Below are positions 9,457 to 20,022 of a stretch of 64,000 nucleotides of DNA, in pieces. The translations under genes were made by a program, and so were the position numbers. Source of the DNA: Microbacterium sp. RU33B. GTDB lineage: Bacteria > Actinomycetota > Actinomycetes > Actinomycetales > Microbacteriaceae. The stretch is from the NCBI RefSeq assembly GCF_900155915.1, contig NZ_FTPO01000001.1:1302001-1366000 (forward strand), written 5' to 3'. The notes under the pieces were generated by a model, which was not told the DNA's origin, made no database searches, and worked only from the letters and a program-made list of their open reading frames with translations. The number at the start of each line of letters is the position of its first letter. Position 1 is the first letter of the stretch.

Positions 9457-10176
9457 TCAGGTCTGATGGAGCGTCGAGATCGCGACGTCGAGGAGGGCGT
9501 TGAACACCCGCGGGCGCATCGCGGTGACGAGGTGGGTCGTGCGGGGGACGACGATGAGCTCGGCATCCGGAGCCACCCGCGTGAACAGACGCTCGTTGAT
9601 GCGCAGCTGATCCCACTGACCGTTGATGAACCACAGCGGAACGCGGATGCGGGTGAGAGAGGCGAGGAGGTCGAGCACCGAGAGGCTCCGCAGCGCCATG
9701 TCCTGCGCGTCGTACGCATACCCGCCCGCGCCGAAGTCGGCGCGGGTCTCCGCGGGGAGGGTGCGATCGAGCACCAGATCGGTGATCGACTGACCGCGCT
9801 GCGGCAGCCGGTTGAAGCCGCCGGCGAGCACCCGGTACGTCGTCAGGCCGAGGCCGCGGGGGATGGCGGTGCACGATGCCGCGATGAATCCGGCGACCGG
9901 GGGCGGATCCGCCTGCCCGGCGTACTCGATGCAGAGGAGGCCTCCCATCGAGTGGCCCGCCAGCAGCACGGGCCCGCGCGTGGCGGCATCCCGGACCGCA
10001 CGGTCGATGGTCGCGAACGCCTCGTCGAGGGCGAAGACCTCGCCGCGACGGGTGCCGTGACCGGGCAGATCCACGGCGTGCGCACCGATCCCGCGCTCGT
10101 CGAGGTGCGCGAGCTGGGCGCGCCACATCGAGGCGGACGTCCGGATGCCGTGCACGAAGACGACCTGGACGACCAT
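9457..10176 (-). CDS. Alpha/beta hydrolase
   Basis: A 239-residue cytoplasmic alpha/beta hydrolase without signal peptide. The oxyanion region [18 protein letters not shown] opens the fold, the nucleophile elbow is GHSMGG with Ser76, and the likely acid and base are Asp189 (NGQWDQ) and His215 (RTTHLV). The substrate cannot be assigned; esterases and MenH-like enzymes share this outline. The ATG at 10176 lies six bases after a TAGCCT -10 element that itself sits in the loop of a long inverted repeat shared with the end of the upstream nuclease gene. Confidence 0.88.
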   Translation of the reverse strand: MVVQVVFVHGIRTSASMWRAQLAHLDERGIGAHAVDLPGHGTRRGEVFALDEAFATIDRAVRDAATRGPVLLAGHSMGGLLCIEYAGQADPPPVAGFIAASCTAIPRGLGLTTYRVLAGGFNRLPQRGQSITDLVLDRTLPAETRADFGAGGYAYDAQDMALRSLSVLDLLASLTRIRVPLWFINGQWDQLRINERLFTRVAPDAELIVVPRTTHLVTAMRPRVFNALLDVAISTLHQT

Positions 10177-10214
10177 GCCCCCAGGCTAAGCCAGGGGCAT
10201 GATCGTCCAGGTCG
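10161..10214 (-). promoter_or_regulatory. Hairpin holding the hydrolase promoter and start codon
   Basis: Two 21-base arms (10161-10181 and 10194-10214, one mismatch that becomes G-U in minus-strand RNA) enclose a 12-base loop. The loop contains most of the TAGCCT -10 (10183-10188). The downstream arm contains the ATG and first codons of the hydrolase. The element begins eight bases after the stop of the nuclease gene, so it can act as that gene's terminator and hide the hydrolase start in readthrough RNA, while the leaderless transcript starts past the first arm. Confidence 0.65.
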
Positions 10215-10221
10215 ATGCGGA

Positions 10222-13032
10222 CTACAGGATCGCGATGACCCGCACGGTCTTCGACGTCGAGCCGATGACCGATTCGGGATCGGTCGGCACGAACGTCGCC
10301 GTGTAGGAGTGCGTTCCGCGCGAGATCACGCGGGGCAGCTGCAGCGTCGCGACGCCGCGCGACACCGTCGCGGTCCCGATCACGGTCGACCCCTCGCGGA
10401 ACTCCACCGTGCCCGCGACCGTTGTGCCCCTCGGAGCCGTCACGGCGGCGACGAGCGTCGCCGGCAGGATCCGGTTGATGTGCACGGGCGGGAGGGCCAG
10501 CAGCGTCGTCTTCGCCACCGCACGCTCGTCCACGCCCGCCTCGAGCCCGACCTTGACCGGGTCGTGGTCGGAGGAGCGGAACGGGGTCGCCTCGTGGAAC
10601 AGCGCGCCGTGGTAGTTGTAGCGGCTGTACTCGAGCGCCAGCGATTCGCCGGAGTTGATCTGCCAGATGTCCCCGCCGGTCGCACGCTCGGCCGCAGCCC
10701 CGCTCAGGAGGATGTGATCGAGCGAACCGGAGAGCCCGGAGAACGAGTACGACGCCTTGTCGATGTCGAGCTCGGTTTCCGCGTTGACGTATCCCGCGTC
10801 GTAGAGCACCTGGAGCGGGTCCTCTGCGCCGTAGGAGTTGAAGTCGCCCGCGAGGGCCACCGAATCGACACCGCCCTGGATCGAGCCGACCCAGTCGCGC
10901 AGCGCGGTCGCCTGGCGGATGCGGGACTCGTTGGACGCTCCCTGCCCGTCGCCCGTGTCGGCGTCACCGGGCCACGGACCCGGCGAGCCCTTCGACTTGA
11001 AGTGGTTGACGACGAAGAGGAGCTTCTCTCCACCGGCGGCCGGACGGAACACCTGTGCGAGCGGCTCGCGCGCATTGCCGAAGGCACCGGCATCCGTGCT
11101 CTCCGTGCCGAGCGCGCGCGAGGCCCCGACCGGTGTGACCGCGGCGGGCTGGTAGATGATCGCGTTCGTGATGACGTCCATCTCGGCGGCCGGCGGGAGG
11201 TCGGTCGACGAGGGGATATAGGCCCAGCGCGTCTCGCCGGCGGCGGCGTTGAGAGCGGCCACCAGCGTCGCCGTGGCCTCGTCGGCCACGCCGTCGACGA
11301 CGAGCGAGTTCTCGATCTCCATGAGGCCCACGACGTCGGCATCCAGCGTGTTGATCGCCGCCACGATCTTCTCCTGCTGGCGTGCGAGATCATCCGGATC
11401 CCATGCTCCGCGCGCGCTGCAGCCGGTGTCGACCGTGACGGGGTCCCCCGTCCGGTCGCGGAACGGCACACAGCCCGGCGTGTCGGCGCCGATCGTCGTG
11501 AAGTAGTTCAAGACGTTGAACGACGCGATGCTGATGTCGCCGCCGACCTCCGCGGGAGCCGCCGTCCGGGTGTTCTCGAACGTGACACCGTCGACGGCGC
11601 TGGCCGCACCCACGAGCGGTGCCGTCGGCTGCAGCTTCCAGGTGCTGTTGCGCCAGTCCACGATCATCGGCGTCGAGATCGACACGGATGCCCCGACCCG
11701 GATGGGCTCGTCGAGCGACACGAACGTCGGCACGAGGCTCTGGTTCGCGGCCGACAGGAAGTTGATCGACGCGCCGTCGTCGAGCGCGACGCGGCGGGCG
11801 GCGTTGTCGGCCGCCACGGCCGCAGCCTCCGGCGTGCCCGGCCGCGCGACGTCGGTCGGCTGAATCAGCGGCGTCGAGCCCGCGGCGAGTCCCACCTCGC
11901 CGAACTGATTCGCGGAGAACGTGTTCGACACCGTGAAGGCGTTCTGAGGGCTGATCAGCATCGACTCGAGCGACTCGCGCTGCGCGTCGGTGGTGGGCCA
12001 CGCCACCAGGGCGGGAAGGGGCGGAACGAAGGGCTCCGTCAGCGCCGTCACCGCCGACGCGGTCACCTGAGTGAGGGTCGAAGGGCTGCTTGCCGTCCCA
12101 CCGAACTCGCTCACGATCCCCGTGACCTCGACGTAGGCGCCGACGGTCGGGATGGGCGTGCCGGGGGAGTACACGAAGAGACCGTCCGACGTCACATGGG
12201 TTGAGAGATCGACCGCTCCACCGGTGCCCGGCGTCTGGATCACATACCCCTGGAAGCCGCCCGTCGGGTAGCTCGCGGTCACGACGCCGCGCGTCTTCAC
12301 GTTCGCACCGAGGAGCGGGGAGGCCGTGCCCGAACCCTGGATCTGCGCGATCGTGGCGTCGGTGGCCGGTTCGGGCTCCGGGTCGGGGTCGGGGGTCACG
12401 ACGGCCGAGCCGCCGGTGTACCGCGGGTTCGGCGCGCCCACGGTGAAGTCGGCCGCGTTGCTCGCGGTGTTGGCCGTGCGCGACGCGGAGGTCGAGTTCG
12501 ACAGCACCGGAGTCGTGGTGCCGCCGGCGCCCTCGTTCGCCGATCCGTAGCCGACGAAGTCGACCACGGGATCGGCGGTGCTGCAGGCCGCTCCGCAGGA
12601 GAGGGGCGTCGTAGCGGAGACGAGGGCCACCTTGCCGTTCGTGCCCGACATCGCGATCGATCCGCTGGCGTCGACGTTGAGGTCGAGCGTGCCCCCCGAG
12701 CCCGCGGCCTGTCCGACCAGGTACGAGCCTCCTGCGGGGATCGATCCGGTGAGCGGCGTCACGGCCCAGGACGTGCCCGATGCCGAGGCGTACTGCACCG
12801 ACCATCCGTCGAGCGCGACAGCCGAAGGTCCGGAGTTGGTCAGCTCGATGAAGTCCCGCTCGATGGTCGCGCCGGAGTTGCCGCCGCCGCCGTACACCTC
12901 CGAGATGACCAGCGGCGCGTTCGGCGCAACGGCCGCCTGAGCGGGTGCAGCTGCCACGAGTCCGGAGCCGACGAGGGCTCCCACGGCGATGGCGGATGCC
13001 GCGAGTCTGCGGCGTCGGGAGGGTGGAATCAC
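10222..13032 (-). CDS. Secreted ExeM/NucH-type extracellular endonuclease
   Basis: A 936-residue secreted protein. Residues 1-35 form a signal peptide ([17 protein letters not shown], cleavage near AQA-AV). Then come a lamin-tail domain ([20 protein letters not shown], about 38-165), an OB-fold YhcR-type domain ([16 protein letters not shown], about 200-300), and an endonuclease/exonuclease/phosphatase domain ([50 protein letters not shown], about 480-820). A C-terminal Ig-like module closes it. Such enzymes degrade extracellular DNA for nutrition or biofilm remodelling. GTG at 13032 has an AAGGAG ribosome site nine bases upstream, which decides the start. Confidence 0.9.
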   Translation of the reverse strand: MIPPSRRRRLAASAIAVGALVGSGLVAAAPAQAAVAPNAPLVISEVYGGGGNSGATIERDFIELTNSGPSAVALDGWSVQYASASGTSWAVTPLTGSIPAGGSYLVGQAAGSGGTLDLNVDASGSIAMSGTNGKVALVSATTPLSCGAACSTADPVVDFVGYGSANEGAGGTTTPVLSNSTSASRTANTASNAADFTVGAPNPRYTGGSAVVTPDPDPEPEPATDATIAQIQGSGTASPLLGANVKTRGVVTASYPTGGFQGYVIQTPGTGGAVDLSTHVTSDGLFVYSPGTPIPTVGAYVEVTGIVSEFGGTASSPSTLTQVTASAVTALTEPFVPPLPALVAWPTTDAQRESLESMLISPQNAFTVSNTFSANQFGEVGLAAGSTPLIQPTDVARPGTPEAAAVAADNAARRVALDDGASINFLSAANQSLVPTFVSLDEPIRVGASVSISTPMIVDWRNSTWKLQPTAPLVGAASAVDGVTFENTRTAAPAEVGGDISIASFNVLNYFTTIGADTPGCVPFRDRTGDPVTVDTGCSARGAWDPDDLARQQEKIVAAINTLDADVVGLMEIENSLVVDGVADEATATLVAALNAAAGETRWAYIPSSTDLPPAAEMDVITNAIIYQPAAVTPVGASRALGTESTDAGAFGNAREPLAQVFRPAAGGEKLLFVVNHFKSKGSPGPWPGDADTGDGQGASNESRIRQATALRDWVGSIQGGVDSVALAGDFNSYGAEDPLQVLYDAGYVNAETELDIDKASYSFSGLSGSLDHILLSGAAAERATGGDIWQINSGESLALEYSRYNYHGALFHEATPFRSSDHDPVKVGLEAGVDERAVAKTTLLALPPVHINRILPATLVAAVTAPRGTTVAGTVEFREGSTVIGTATVSRGVATLQLPRVISRGTHSYTATFVPTDPESVIGSTSKTVRVIAIL

Positions 13033-13199
13033 GGTCGGATGCTCCTTCGTTTCTCGCCGCCTCGTGGGCCGACGTCCTCTTGTTGATCCCCAGTGGTTCC
13101 CCGCGCCCCACTCTGCACAGGAAACGCGCAGGCGGCAAGCATCCCGGGAGAACAGCTCGTGAACTTCGGCGTCTGCGACGGCTGCGCGGCCGGGCACCG

Positions 13200-13205
13200 T
13201 AGAAT
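13200..13205 (+). promoter_or_regulatory. -10 element of lepA
   Basis: TAGAAT with nine bases to the lepA ATG, so the 5' leader is two or three bases at most. The rest of the 182-bp divergent spacer (13033-13214) holds only the nuclease ribosome site and nothing else I can identify. Confidence 0.5.
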
Positions 13206-13214
13206 CGAGCGGAT

Positions 13215-15068
13215 ATGTCACCCCGCGCCCTGAAGCCCCTCGAGCCGGCCGCCACGCCGCCCGAGCTCCTTCGCAACTTCTGCATCATCGCCCACATCGA
13301 TCACGGCAAGTCGACGCTGGCCGACCGGATGCTCCAGATCACGGGCGTCGTCTCCGACCGCGACATGCGCGCGCAGTACCTCGACCGCATGGACATCGAA
13401 CGCGAGCGCGGCATCACGATCAAGTCGCAGGCCGTGCGCATGCCGTGGCAGGTCGACGGCCAGACCTTCGCGCTCAACATGATCGACACTCCCGGTCACG
13501 TCGACTTCACGTACGAAGTGAGCCGCTCGCTCGCCGCGTGCGAGGGCGCGATCCTCCTCGTCGACGCCGCACAGGGCATCGAGGCGCAGACGCTCGCGAA
13601 CCTCTATCTCGCCCTCGAGAACGATCTGCAGATCATCCCGGTCCTCAACAAGATCGATCTGCCGGCGGCCGACCCCGAGAAGTACGCCAAGGAGCTCGCG
13701 AGCCTCATCGGCGGCAAGCCGGAGGACGTGCTGCGCGTGAGCGGCAAGACGGGCCTCGGCGTCGAGGAGCTGCTCGATCACGTCGTGAAGCTCATCCCGT
13801 CGCCGCAGGGCGATCCGGATGCCCCGTCTCGCGCCATGATCTTCGACTCGGTGTACGACTCGTACCGCGGCGTCATCACCTACGTCCGCATGATCGACGG
13901 CTCGCTCACCCCGCGCGAGCGCATCCAGATGATGTCGACGCGCGCGACCCACGAGCTGCTCGAGATCGGCGTGTCCTCGCCGGAGCCGAACCCGACGAAG
14001 GGTCTCGGCGTGGGTGAGGTGGGCTACCTCATCACGGGTGTGAAGGACGTGCGCCAGTCGAAGGTCGGCGACACCGTCACCAACGCTCAGCGTCCGTCGA
14101 AGGACCCGCTGCCCGGCTACACCGACCCCAAGCCCATGGTCTTCTCGGGCCTCTACCCGATCGAGGGCAGCGACTACCCGGTGCTGCGTGAAGCCCTCGA
14201 CAAGCTGAAGCTGTCGGATGCCTCCCTCAATTACGAGCCCGAGACCTCGGTGGCGCTCGGCTTCGGCTTCCGCTGCGGATTCCTCGGCCTCCTGCACCTC
14301 GAGATCATCACCGAGCGCCTCGAACGCGAGTTCGGCCTCGATCTGATCGCCACGGCGCCGTCGGTGACGTACGAGGTGCGCACCGACGACAACAAGCAGT
14401 ACACCGTGACCAACCCCAGCGAGTTCCCGTCGGGGACGAAGATCGCGAGCGTCACCGAGCCGATGGTGAAGGCGGCGATCCTCGCGCCGAAGGACTATGT
14501 CGGCACGATCATGGAGCTCTGCCAGTCGCGTCGCGGCACCCTGCTGGGCATGGAGTTCCTCGGCGAGGACCGCGTCGAGATCCGCTACACGATGCCGCTC
14601 GGCGAGATCGTCTTCGACTTCTTCGATCACCTGAAGTCGAAGACCGCCGGGTACGCCTCCCTCGACTACGAGCCGAGCGGCGACCAGGAGGCCGACCTCG
14701 TGAAGGTCGACATCCTGCTCCAGGGCGAGCCGGTCGACGCGTTCAGCGCGATCGTGCACCGCGACAAGGCCTACGCGTACGGCGTGCTGATGACCGAGCG
14801 CCTGAAGAAGCTCATCCCGCGCCAGCAGTTCGAGGTGCCGATCCAGGCGGCGATCGGCGCGCGCATCATCGCGCGCGAGTCGATCAGGGCCATGCGCAAG
14901 GACGTGCTCGCGAAGTGCTACGGCGGAGACATCTCCCGCAAGCGCAAGCTGCTCGAGAAGCAGAAAGAGGGCAAGAAGCGCATGAAGATGGTCGGCCGGG
15001 TCGAAGTGCCCCAGGAGGCGTTCATCGCGGCGCTCTCCGGGGATGTCGAAGGAAAAGCAGCCAAGTAG
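13215..15068 (+). CDS. lepA: Elongation factor 4 (back-translocating GTPase LepA)
   Basis: A 617-residue translational GTPase that binds stalled ribosomes and promotes back-translocation or late 30S assembly. The G domain shows AHIDHGKST (P loop), RERGITI (switch I), DTPGHVDF and [10 protein letters not shown]. The LepA-specific C-terminal domain is present ([20 protein letters not shown]), distinguishing it from EF-G, and the length fits. An N-terminal 20-residue extension precedes the usual start. Its TAG stop is shared with the -10 element of the next gene. Confidence 0.97.
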   Translation: MSPRALKPLEPAATPPELLRNFCIIAHIDHGKSTLADRMLQITGVVSDRDMRAQYLDRMDIERERGITIKSQAVRMPWQVDGQTFALNMIDTPGHVDFTYEVSRSLAACEGAILLVDAAQGIEAQTLANLYLALENDLQIIPVLNKIDLPAADPEKYAKELASLIGGKPEDVLRVSGKTGLGVEELLDHVVKLIPSPQGDPDAPSRAMIFDSVYDSYRGVITYVRMIDGSLTPRERIQMMSTRATHELLEIGVSSPEPNPTKGLGVGEVGYLITGVKDVRQSKVGDTVTNAQRPSKDPLPGYTDPKPMVFSGLYPIEGSDYPVLREALDKLKLSDASLNYEPETSVALGFGFRCGFLGLLHLEIITERLEREFGLDLIATAPSVTYEVRTDDNKQYTVTNPSEFPSGTKIASVTEPMVKAAILAPKDYVGTIMELCQSRRGTLLGMEFLGEDRVEIRYTMPLGEIVFDFFDHLKSKTAGYASLDYEPSGDQEADLVKVDILLQGEPVDAFSAIVHRDKAYAYGVLMTERLKKLIPRQQFEVPIQAAIGARIIARESIRAMRKDVLAKCYGGDISRKRKLLEKQKEGKKRMKMVGRVEVPQEAFIAALSGDVEGKAAK

Positions 15069-15071
15069 GCT
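15066..15071 (+). promoter_or_regulatory. -10 element of the DUF1990 gene overlapping the lepA stop
   Basis: TAGGCT, seven bases, ATG at 15079; the TAG is the lepA stop codon, the same arrangement as at comEC-holA. Confidence 0.55.
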
Positions 15072-15078
15072 GTTCGTC

Positions 15079-15729
15079 ATGCGTCGCGGGACCTTCAGAG
15101 ACGAGACGGTGGACTATGCCGCCGTCGGGGCGACGCAGGCGCCCGACCTCATGCACTACCCGCCGGAGCGGAGCCTCCCCGCGGAGGAGTCCTGGCGGAT
15201 CGGCAGCGGCGAATCGCGCTTCCAGACCGCCGGCGAGTCACTGCTGTCGTGGGCGGCGCAGCGCGGCGCAGGGCTGACGCTGTCCGATGTGCGCCCGGCG
15301 GCCGGACCGATGTACTCGGGGGTCAGCTTCGACGCCGAGGGCAACGCCATCGCCCCGAGCCGCACCGTCGCCGATCAGCGCTTCGACGCCGACGGCACGC
15401 CGTTCGTGGGGGCGGGCACCACCATCCGCCTGGCCGGTCGCATCAAGGGCATGCGCGCCGACGGCGAGTACCGCGTGATCTTCGCCGTCGAGGAATCCCG
15501 CCGGGTCGGTTTCGCCCTCGGCACCGTGAGCGACGCGGTCGTGAGCGGCGAGGAGTCGTTCATGCTCGACTGGTACGACAACGACGAGGTCTGGTTCACG
15601 GTCCGCGCGTTCGACGCCCCCAACAGCATCTTCTATCGGATGATCCCGGCCCTCACGCGCCGCCGGCGTCGCGAGCTCTTCCAGGGCTACCTCCGGGCGA
15701 TCTCTCCGCTGTACCAGACGCCCGCCTGA
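15079..15729 (+). CDS. DUF1990 family protein
   Basis: A 216-residue protein of unknown function belonging to DUF1990, recognised by the opening MRRGTFRDETVDYAAVGATQ, the LHYPPE-like segment and a predicted small beta-barrel core ending in FYRMIPALTRRRRRELFQGY. No catalytic residues are known. The ATG at 15079 is preferred over an in-frame ATG at 15043 because the latter would overlap lepA and lie upstream of the -10 element. The stop overlaps the hemW ATG by one base, suggesting a two-gene operon. Confidence 0.8.
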   Translation: MRRGTFRDETVDYAAVGATQAPDLMHYPPERSLPAEESWRIGSGESRFQTAGESLLSWAAQRGAGLTLSDVRPAAGPMYSGVSFDAEGNAIAPSRTVADQRFDADGTPFVGAGTTIRLAGRIKGMRADGEYRVIFAVEESRRVGFALGTVSDAVVSGEESFMLDWYDNDEVWFTVRAFDAPNSIFYRMIPALTRRRRRELFQGYLRAISPLYQTPA

Positions 15730-16940
15730 TGGGCTCCGCGCTCCCGCTCGGCGATCCCGCTCCCGCCGACGGTGCGCTCGGCGTGGAGCTCGACCCCGCG
15801 ACGCCGTTCAGCGTGTACCTGCACGTCCCGTTCTGCCGCGTGCGCTGCGGATACTGCGACTTCAACACCTACACCTCGAGCGAACTGCAGGGCGCGCGGC
15901 AGGACGAGTACGCCGACACCCTTCTGCGCGAAGTCGCGTTCGCCCGCAGGGTTCTCTCCGACGCCGGGCCGCTGCGACCCGCATCCACCGTGTTCTTCGG
16001 CGGGGGCACGCCCACGCTCCTCCCGGCGGGCGACCTCGGTCGCATGCTCGACGGCGTGCGCGACGCGTTCGGGCTCGACGCGGACGCTGAGATCACGGTA
16101 GAGGCGAACCCCGACACCGTGACGGATGCCGTGGCCGCCGAGCTCGCGGCATCCGGCGTCACCCGCCTGTCGATCGGCATGCAGTCCGCCGTTCCGCACG
16201 TGCTGGCCGCCCTCGATCGCACGCACGATCCGCTGAACGTCGCGACGGCGGTGGCCGCGGCGCGGCGCGCCGGGCTCGCCGTGAGCCTCGACCTCATCTA
16301 CGGCGCACCGGGGGAGTCGCTCGACGACTGGCGTCTGTCGCTCGAGACGGCCCTGAGCCACGCGCCCGATCACATCAGCGCGTACGCGCTCATCATCGAG
16401 GAGGGCACGAAGCTGCACCGGCAGATCCGTCGCGGCGACGTGCCCGCGCCCGACGACGATCTCCAGGCCGACATGTACGAGACGGCCGACGCCCTTCTGG
16501 CGGCCGGGGGCTACGACTGGTACGAGATCTCGAACTGGGCGACCGATCCCGCGCAGCGTTCGCGCCACAATCTCGCGTACTGGCAGGGGGCGGACTGGTG
16601 GGGATTCGGTCCGGGTGCGCACAGCCACGTGGCGGGTCTGCGCTTCTGGAACGTCAAGCATCCCGCCGCGTACGCCCAGCGGCTCGCCCTCGGGGAGTCG
16701 CCCGCGGCCGGACGCGAGACACCGGATGCCGCGGCCACGGCGCTCGAACGGGTGCTCCTGACCTCGCGCATCCGCGAAGGCCTTCCCGTCGCCGAACTCC
16801 TCGGCGAGGGGAGACACGCCGTCGCCGCGCTCATCGCGGACGGACTCATCGAGGGACACGAAGCCCTCCGCGGGCGCGTCGTCCTGACCCTGCGGGGTCG
16901 CCTCCTCGCGGACGCCGTCGTCCGAGCCCTCACGGACTGA
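15729..16940 (+). CDS. hemW: Radical SAM heme chaperone HemW
   Basis: A 403-residue radical SAM protein. HemW binds heme and delivers it to respiratory enzymes; it was long misnamed coproporphyrinogen III oxidase. The [4Fe-4S] cysteines are Cys36, Cys40 and Cys43 in FCRVRCGYCDFNTY, and the extra cysteine and Arg used by true HemN are absent. GGGTPTLL and the EANPDT strand follow, with the C-terminal HemN_C domain after about residue 290. The start is coupled to the DUF1990 stop (TGATG). Confidence 0.93.
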   Translation: MGSALPLGDPAPADGALGVELDPATPFSVYLHVPFCRVRCGYCDFNTYTSSELQGARQDEYADTLLREVAFARRVLSDAGPLRPASTVFFGGGTPTLLPAGDLGRMLDGVRDAFGLDADAEITVEANPDTVTDAVAAELAASGVTRLSIGMQSAVPHVLAALDRTHDPLNVATAVAAARRAGLAVSLDLIYGAPGESLDDWRLSLETALSHAPDHISAYALIIEEGTKLHRQIRRGDVPAPDDDLQADMYETADALLAAGGYDWYEISNWATDPAQRSRHNLAYWQGADWWGFGPGAHSHVAGLRFWNVKHPAAYAQRLALGESPAAGRETPDAAATALERVLLTSRIREGLPVAELLGEGRHAVAALIADGLIEGHEALRGRVVLTLRGRLLADAVVRALTD

Positions 16941-16983
16941 CCGCTCCGACGCGGTGCACCCGGCCGTGTCCCGGCCGATCCGG

Positions 16984-17015
16984 TAGAATTGGCACTCGAA
17001 GTCGGCGAGTGCCAG
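16984..17015 (+). promoter_or_regulatory. hrcA promoter with CIRCE operator
   Basis: A TAGAAT -10 (16984-16989) abuts a CIRCE element: TTGGCACTC (16989-16997), nine bases, GAGTGCCAG (17007-17015). The consensus is TTAGCACTC-N9-GAGTGCTAA; each arm differs from it by one or two outer bases. HrcA bound here would cover the transcription start, so hrcA-dnaJ2 should be heat inducible and autorepressed. Confidence 0.9.
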
Positions 17016-17028
17016 GTGGGAGGCGAGC

Positions 17029-18066
17029 ATGGTCAGCGAACGTGGGCTCGAAGTGCTCCGCGCGATCGTCCAGGACTACGTCGACACGCGTGAACCCGTG
17101 GGCAGCAAGTCGATCGTCGACCGCCACCATTTCGGGGTCTCGGCCGCGACGATCCGCAACGACATGGCGCTCCTCGAGGACGAAGAGCTCATCGTCGCCC
17201 CGCACACGTCGTCGGGCCGCATCCCGACCGACAAGGGCTACCGTGTCTTCGTCGACCACCTGGCGGAGCTGCGCCCGCTCTCGCCGGCCCAGCGCACGGC
17301 GATCTCGTCCTTCCTCGACGGACCGGGAGATCTCGACGATCTCCTGATGCGGACCGTGCGCGCCCTCACCCGGCTCACCGGTCAGGTCGCGATCGTGCAG
17401 TACCCCTCGTTCGCCCGCGCGAACGTCACCCACGTCGAGCTCGTCGACCTCGGCGGAGGACGCGTCATCGTGATCCTCGTGACCGACACCGGCCGTGTCT
17501 CCCAGCGCGTCGCGCTCCTGCGCGACCCGCTCGGGGCAGACGTCGTCGGCCGGCTGCGCACGACCGTGGCCGACCTCATCGTCGGCCGATCCGTGCGCGA
17601 GGGCGCGCAGCGCGTCGACGAGTTCGTGACGGCGCAGCAGGAGGCCGACGCCCCCGACATCGCCGCACAGGCCCTCGCCCGCGTCGTCGGAGAAGAACTC
17701 GAGGAGTTCCGGCAGGACCGTCTCGTGATGGCGGGCACGGCGAACCTCGCCCGCCGCGAGGCCGACTTCCGCGGCAGCATCTTCCCGGTCCTCGAGGCGA
17801 TCGAGGAGCAGGTGACGCTCCTCAACCTCATGAGCGAGATGGTCGCCGACGAGCAGGGCCTCGCCGCCAGCATCGGCCGCGAGAACGACGCGTTCGGGCT
17901 GGGGGAGGCATCCGTCGTCGCGAGCGACTACGACGCGACGAGCGGACTCGCGCGCGTCGGCGTGCTCGGCCCCACGCGCATGGACTACCCCACGAATCTC
18001 GCGACGGTCCGTGCCGTCGCGCGCTATCTCAGCCGGTTGCTCGAAGACGACGAGAGCTCCCGCTGA
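17029..18066 (+). CDS. hrcA: Heat-inducible transcriptional repressor HrcA
   Basis: A 345-residue repressor of class I heat-shock genes that binds CIRCE and needs GroEL for activity. The N-terminal winged helix contains SAATIRNDMALLEDEELIVAPHTSSGRIPTDKGYRVFVD (about residues 45-85 in pieces), followed by the HrcA-specific domain with YPSFARANVTHVELVDL and VGPTRMDY-like VLGPTRMDYP near the end. A good ribosome site (GGGAGG) stands six bases before ATG 17029. It sits directly upstream of dnaJ2, the usual actinobacterial pair. Confidence 0.97.
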   Translation: MVSERGLEVLRAIVQDYVDTREPVGSKSIVDRHHFGVSAATIRNDMALLEDEELIVAPHTSSGRIPTDKGYRVFVDHLAELRPLSPAQRTAISSFLDGPGDLDDLLMRTVRALTRLTGQVAIVQYPSFARANVTHVELVDLGGGRVIVILVTDTGRVSQRVALLRDPLGADVVGRLRTTVADLIVGRSVREGAQRVDEFVTAQQEADAPDIAAQALARVVGEELEEFRQDRLVMAGTANLARREADFRGSIFPVLEAIEEQVTLLNLMSEMVADEQGLAASIGRENDAFGLGEASVVASDYDATSGLARVGVLGPTRMDYPTNLATVRAVARYLSRLLEDDESSR

Positions 18067-18111
18067 CGACATCGACGATCCCGCGGCGGTGCTGCGGGCA
18101 GGAAGGCGAAA

Positions 18112-19230
18112 GTGGCTGACCACTACGAGGTTCTCGGAGTGTCGCGCGATGCGACGCTCGACGAGATCAAGAAGGCGTACCGACGCCTCGCGCGGGAACT
18201 GCACCCCGACGTGAACCCCGGTGAAGAGGCATCCGAGCGGTTCAAGCTCGTGACCCACGCGTACGACGTCCTGAGCGACCCCGAGCAGCGCCAGCGCTAC
18301 GACATGGGCGGCGACTCGCCCTTCGGCGGAGCAGGCGCGGGGGGCTTCGGAGGGTTCGGCGACATCTTCGAGACGTTCTTCGGCGCTGCAGCGGGCGGCG
18401 GCGGCCGGGCCGGGAGGCCGCGTTCGCGGCGCGAGCGCGGACAGGACGCGCTCGTGCGCGTCACGCTCGACCTCAAGGACGTCGTGTTCGGCGCGCACCG
18501 CGACCTCGACGTCGACACCGCCGTGCTTTGCGAGACCTGTCAGGGGTCGTGCTGCCAGCAGGGCACGCAGCCCGTGACGTGCGACATCTGCCACGGCTCA
18601 GGTCACGTGCAGCAGACCGTGCGGAGTCTCCTCGGCAACGTCATGACGACCCACCCGTGCGGGTCGTGCCAGGGGTACGGCACGACGATCCCGTACCCCT
18701 GCGCCACGTGCCAGGGCCAGGGGCGCGTGCGCGCGCGCCGCACGGTCTCGATCGACATCCCCGCCGGCGTCGAAACGGGCCTGCGCCTCCAGCTCCCCGG
18801 ATCGGGCGAAGTCGGCCAGGCCGGCGGCCCGAACGGCGACCTCTACCTCGAAGTCACGGTCGCGAGCCACGACGTGTTCAGCCGCGACGGCGACGACCTC
18901 CTCGCCACGCTCGAAGTGTCGATGCCCGACGCGATCCTCGGCACGACGACGACGATCGAGTCGCTCGACGGTCCGGTCGAGCTCGAGATCCGCCCCGGCG
19001 TGCAGGGCGGCGACGTCCTGACGATCAAGGGACGCGGCATCACGCCGCTGCGCGGCACCCAGCGCGGCGATCTCCGGGTCGGCGTGCACGTGGTGACCCC
19101 CACGCGTCTGGATTCGAAGGAACGCGCCCTCATCGAGGACTTCGCGAAGAAGACGAAGGCGCCCGCGCCCCACCTCTCCGAGTTCCATCAGGGACTGTTC
19201 GCCAAGCTGCGCGACCGCTTCCGAGGCTGA
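18112..19230 (+). CDS. dnaJ: Chaperone DnaJ (DnaJ2 type)
   Basis: A 372-residue J-domain co-chaperone that stimulates the ATPase of DnaK and delivers unfolded clients. The J domain at residues 1-70 has the HPD motif (ELHPDVNPG). A G/F-rich linker ([19 protein letters not shown]) is followed by four zinc-binding CxxCxGxG repeats; the first reads [12 protein letters not shown], with Gly replaced by Cys, a feature of actinobacterial DnaJ2. The C-terminal substrate domains follow. GTG at 18112 is preceded by GGAAGG. It is co-transcribed with hrcA and rsmE. Confidence 0.95.
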   Translation: MADHYEVLGVSRDATLDEIKKAYRRLARELHPDVNPGEEASERFKLVTHAYDVLSDPEQRQRYDMGGDSPFGGAGAGGFGGFGDIFETFFGAAAGGGGRAGRPRSRRERGQDALVRVTLDLKDVVFGAHRDLDVDTAVLCETCQGSCCQQGTQPVTCDICHGSGHVQQTVRSLLGNVMTTHPCGSCQGYGTTIPYPCATCQGQGRVRARRTVSIDIPAGVETGLRLQLPGSGEVGQAGGPNGDLYLEVTVASHDVFSRDGDDLLATLEVSMPDAILGTTTTIESLDGPVELEIRPGVQGGDVLTIKGRGITPLRGTQRGDLRVGVHVVTPTRLDSKERALIEDFAKKTKAPAPHLSEFHQGLFAKLRDRFRG

Positions 19231-19232
19231 TC

Positions 19233-19964
19233 GTGGCCCTGCACTTCCTCGTGGAGGCCGCGACGGATGCCGCTCCCGGCGCCGCCGTGACCCTCACCGG
19301 AGCCGAGGCGCACCATGCGGCCGCCGTGCGCCGCGTGCGCGTGGGAGAAGAGGTGACCGTCGGAGACGGCCGCGGCGTCTGGCTCACGGGCGTCGTGGAG
19401 GCTGCGACCCCGAAGGAGGTCGTGGTGCGTGTCACGGCGCGATCCGACATCCCGGCCCCCTCGCCGCGCGTGACGCTCGTGCAGGCGCTGGCGAAAGGCG
19501 ATCGCGACGAGCTGGCCGTGCAGGCGGCGACGGAGCTCGGCGTCGACGAGATCGTGCCCTGGCAGGCGGCCCGCAGCGTGTCGCGCTGGGATGCCGCCAA
19601 GGCCGCCAAGGGACGCGCCCGGTGGGAGACCATCTCGCGGGAGGCCGCCAAGCAGGCGCATCGCGCGTGGATCCCCGACGTGACCGAGATCGTCACGACG
19701 TCGCGGCTCACGGCTCGGGCGTCGGCGTCCGTCGTCCTCGTGCTCGAACCGACCGCCGACGCCGCGCTCACCGCGGTGGAGTTCGAGGCCGATCGCGACA
19801 TCGTGCTGGTGGTCGGACCCGAGGGCGGCATCGCACCCGAGGAGCTCGACGCCCTCCTCGACGCCGGGGCGACGCTCGTGCGCCTCGGCGACACGGTGCT
19901 GCGCACGTCGACCGCGGGTCCTGCGGCCCTGGCCGTCGTCAGCGCCGCGCTCGGCCGCTGGTGA
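19233..19964 (+). CDS. rsmE: 16S rRNA (uracil-1498-N3)-methyltransferase
   Basis: A 243-residue SPOUT-class methyltransferase that modifies U1498 of 16S rRNA using S-adenosylmethionine. An N-terminal PUA-like domain (ALHFLVEAATDAAPG, HHAAAVRRVRVGEEV) precedes the knotted domain with VQALAKGDRDELAVQAATEL, VGPEGGIAPEE and VRLGDTVLRTSTAGPAA. Length is typical. GTG at 19233 lies two bases after the dnaJ stop, so translation is probably coupled. Confidence 0.94.
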   Translation: MALHFLVEAATDAAPGAAVTLTGAEAHHAAAVRRVRVGEEVTVGDGRGVWLTGVVEAATPKEVVVRVTARSDIPAPSPRVTLVQALAKGDRDELAVQAATELGVDEIVPWQAARSVSRWDAAKAAKGRARWETISREAAKQAHRAWIPDVTEIVTTSRLTARASASVVLVLEPTADAALTAVEFEADRDIVLVVGPEGGIAPEELDALLDAGATLVRLGDTVLRTSTAGPAALAVVSAALGRW

Positions 19965-20009
19965 CGTCTCCTCGGAGTGCGTCCCCGACCCGCGCGAAGA
20001 CGCCGTCGA

Positions 20010-20015
20010 TAGACT
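20010..20015 (+). promoter_or_regulatory. -10 element of the HIT gene
   Basis: TAGACT with seven bases to the ATG at 20023; probably leaderless and heading the HIT-phoH-ybeY-HlyC-era operon. Confidence 0.5.
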
Positions 20016-20022
20016 GGAGCGC

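Noticed and set aside
15043..15078. Earlier ATG for the DUF1990 gene
   Set aside because: It would overlap lepA and lie upstream of the -10; family members start MRRGTF.
13218..15080. Long minus-strand frame opposite lepA
   Set aside because: Arg/Glu/Val/Leu-rich antisense shadow with no family resemblance.
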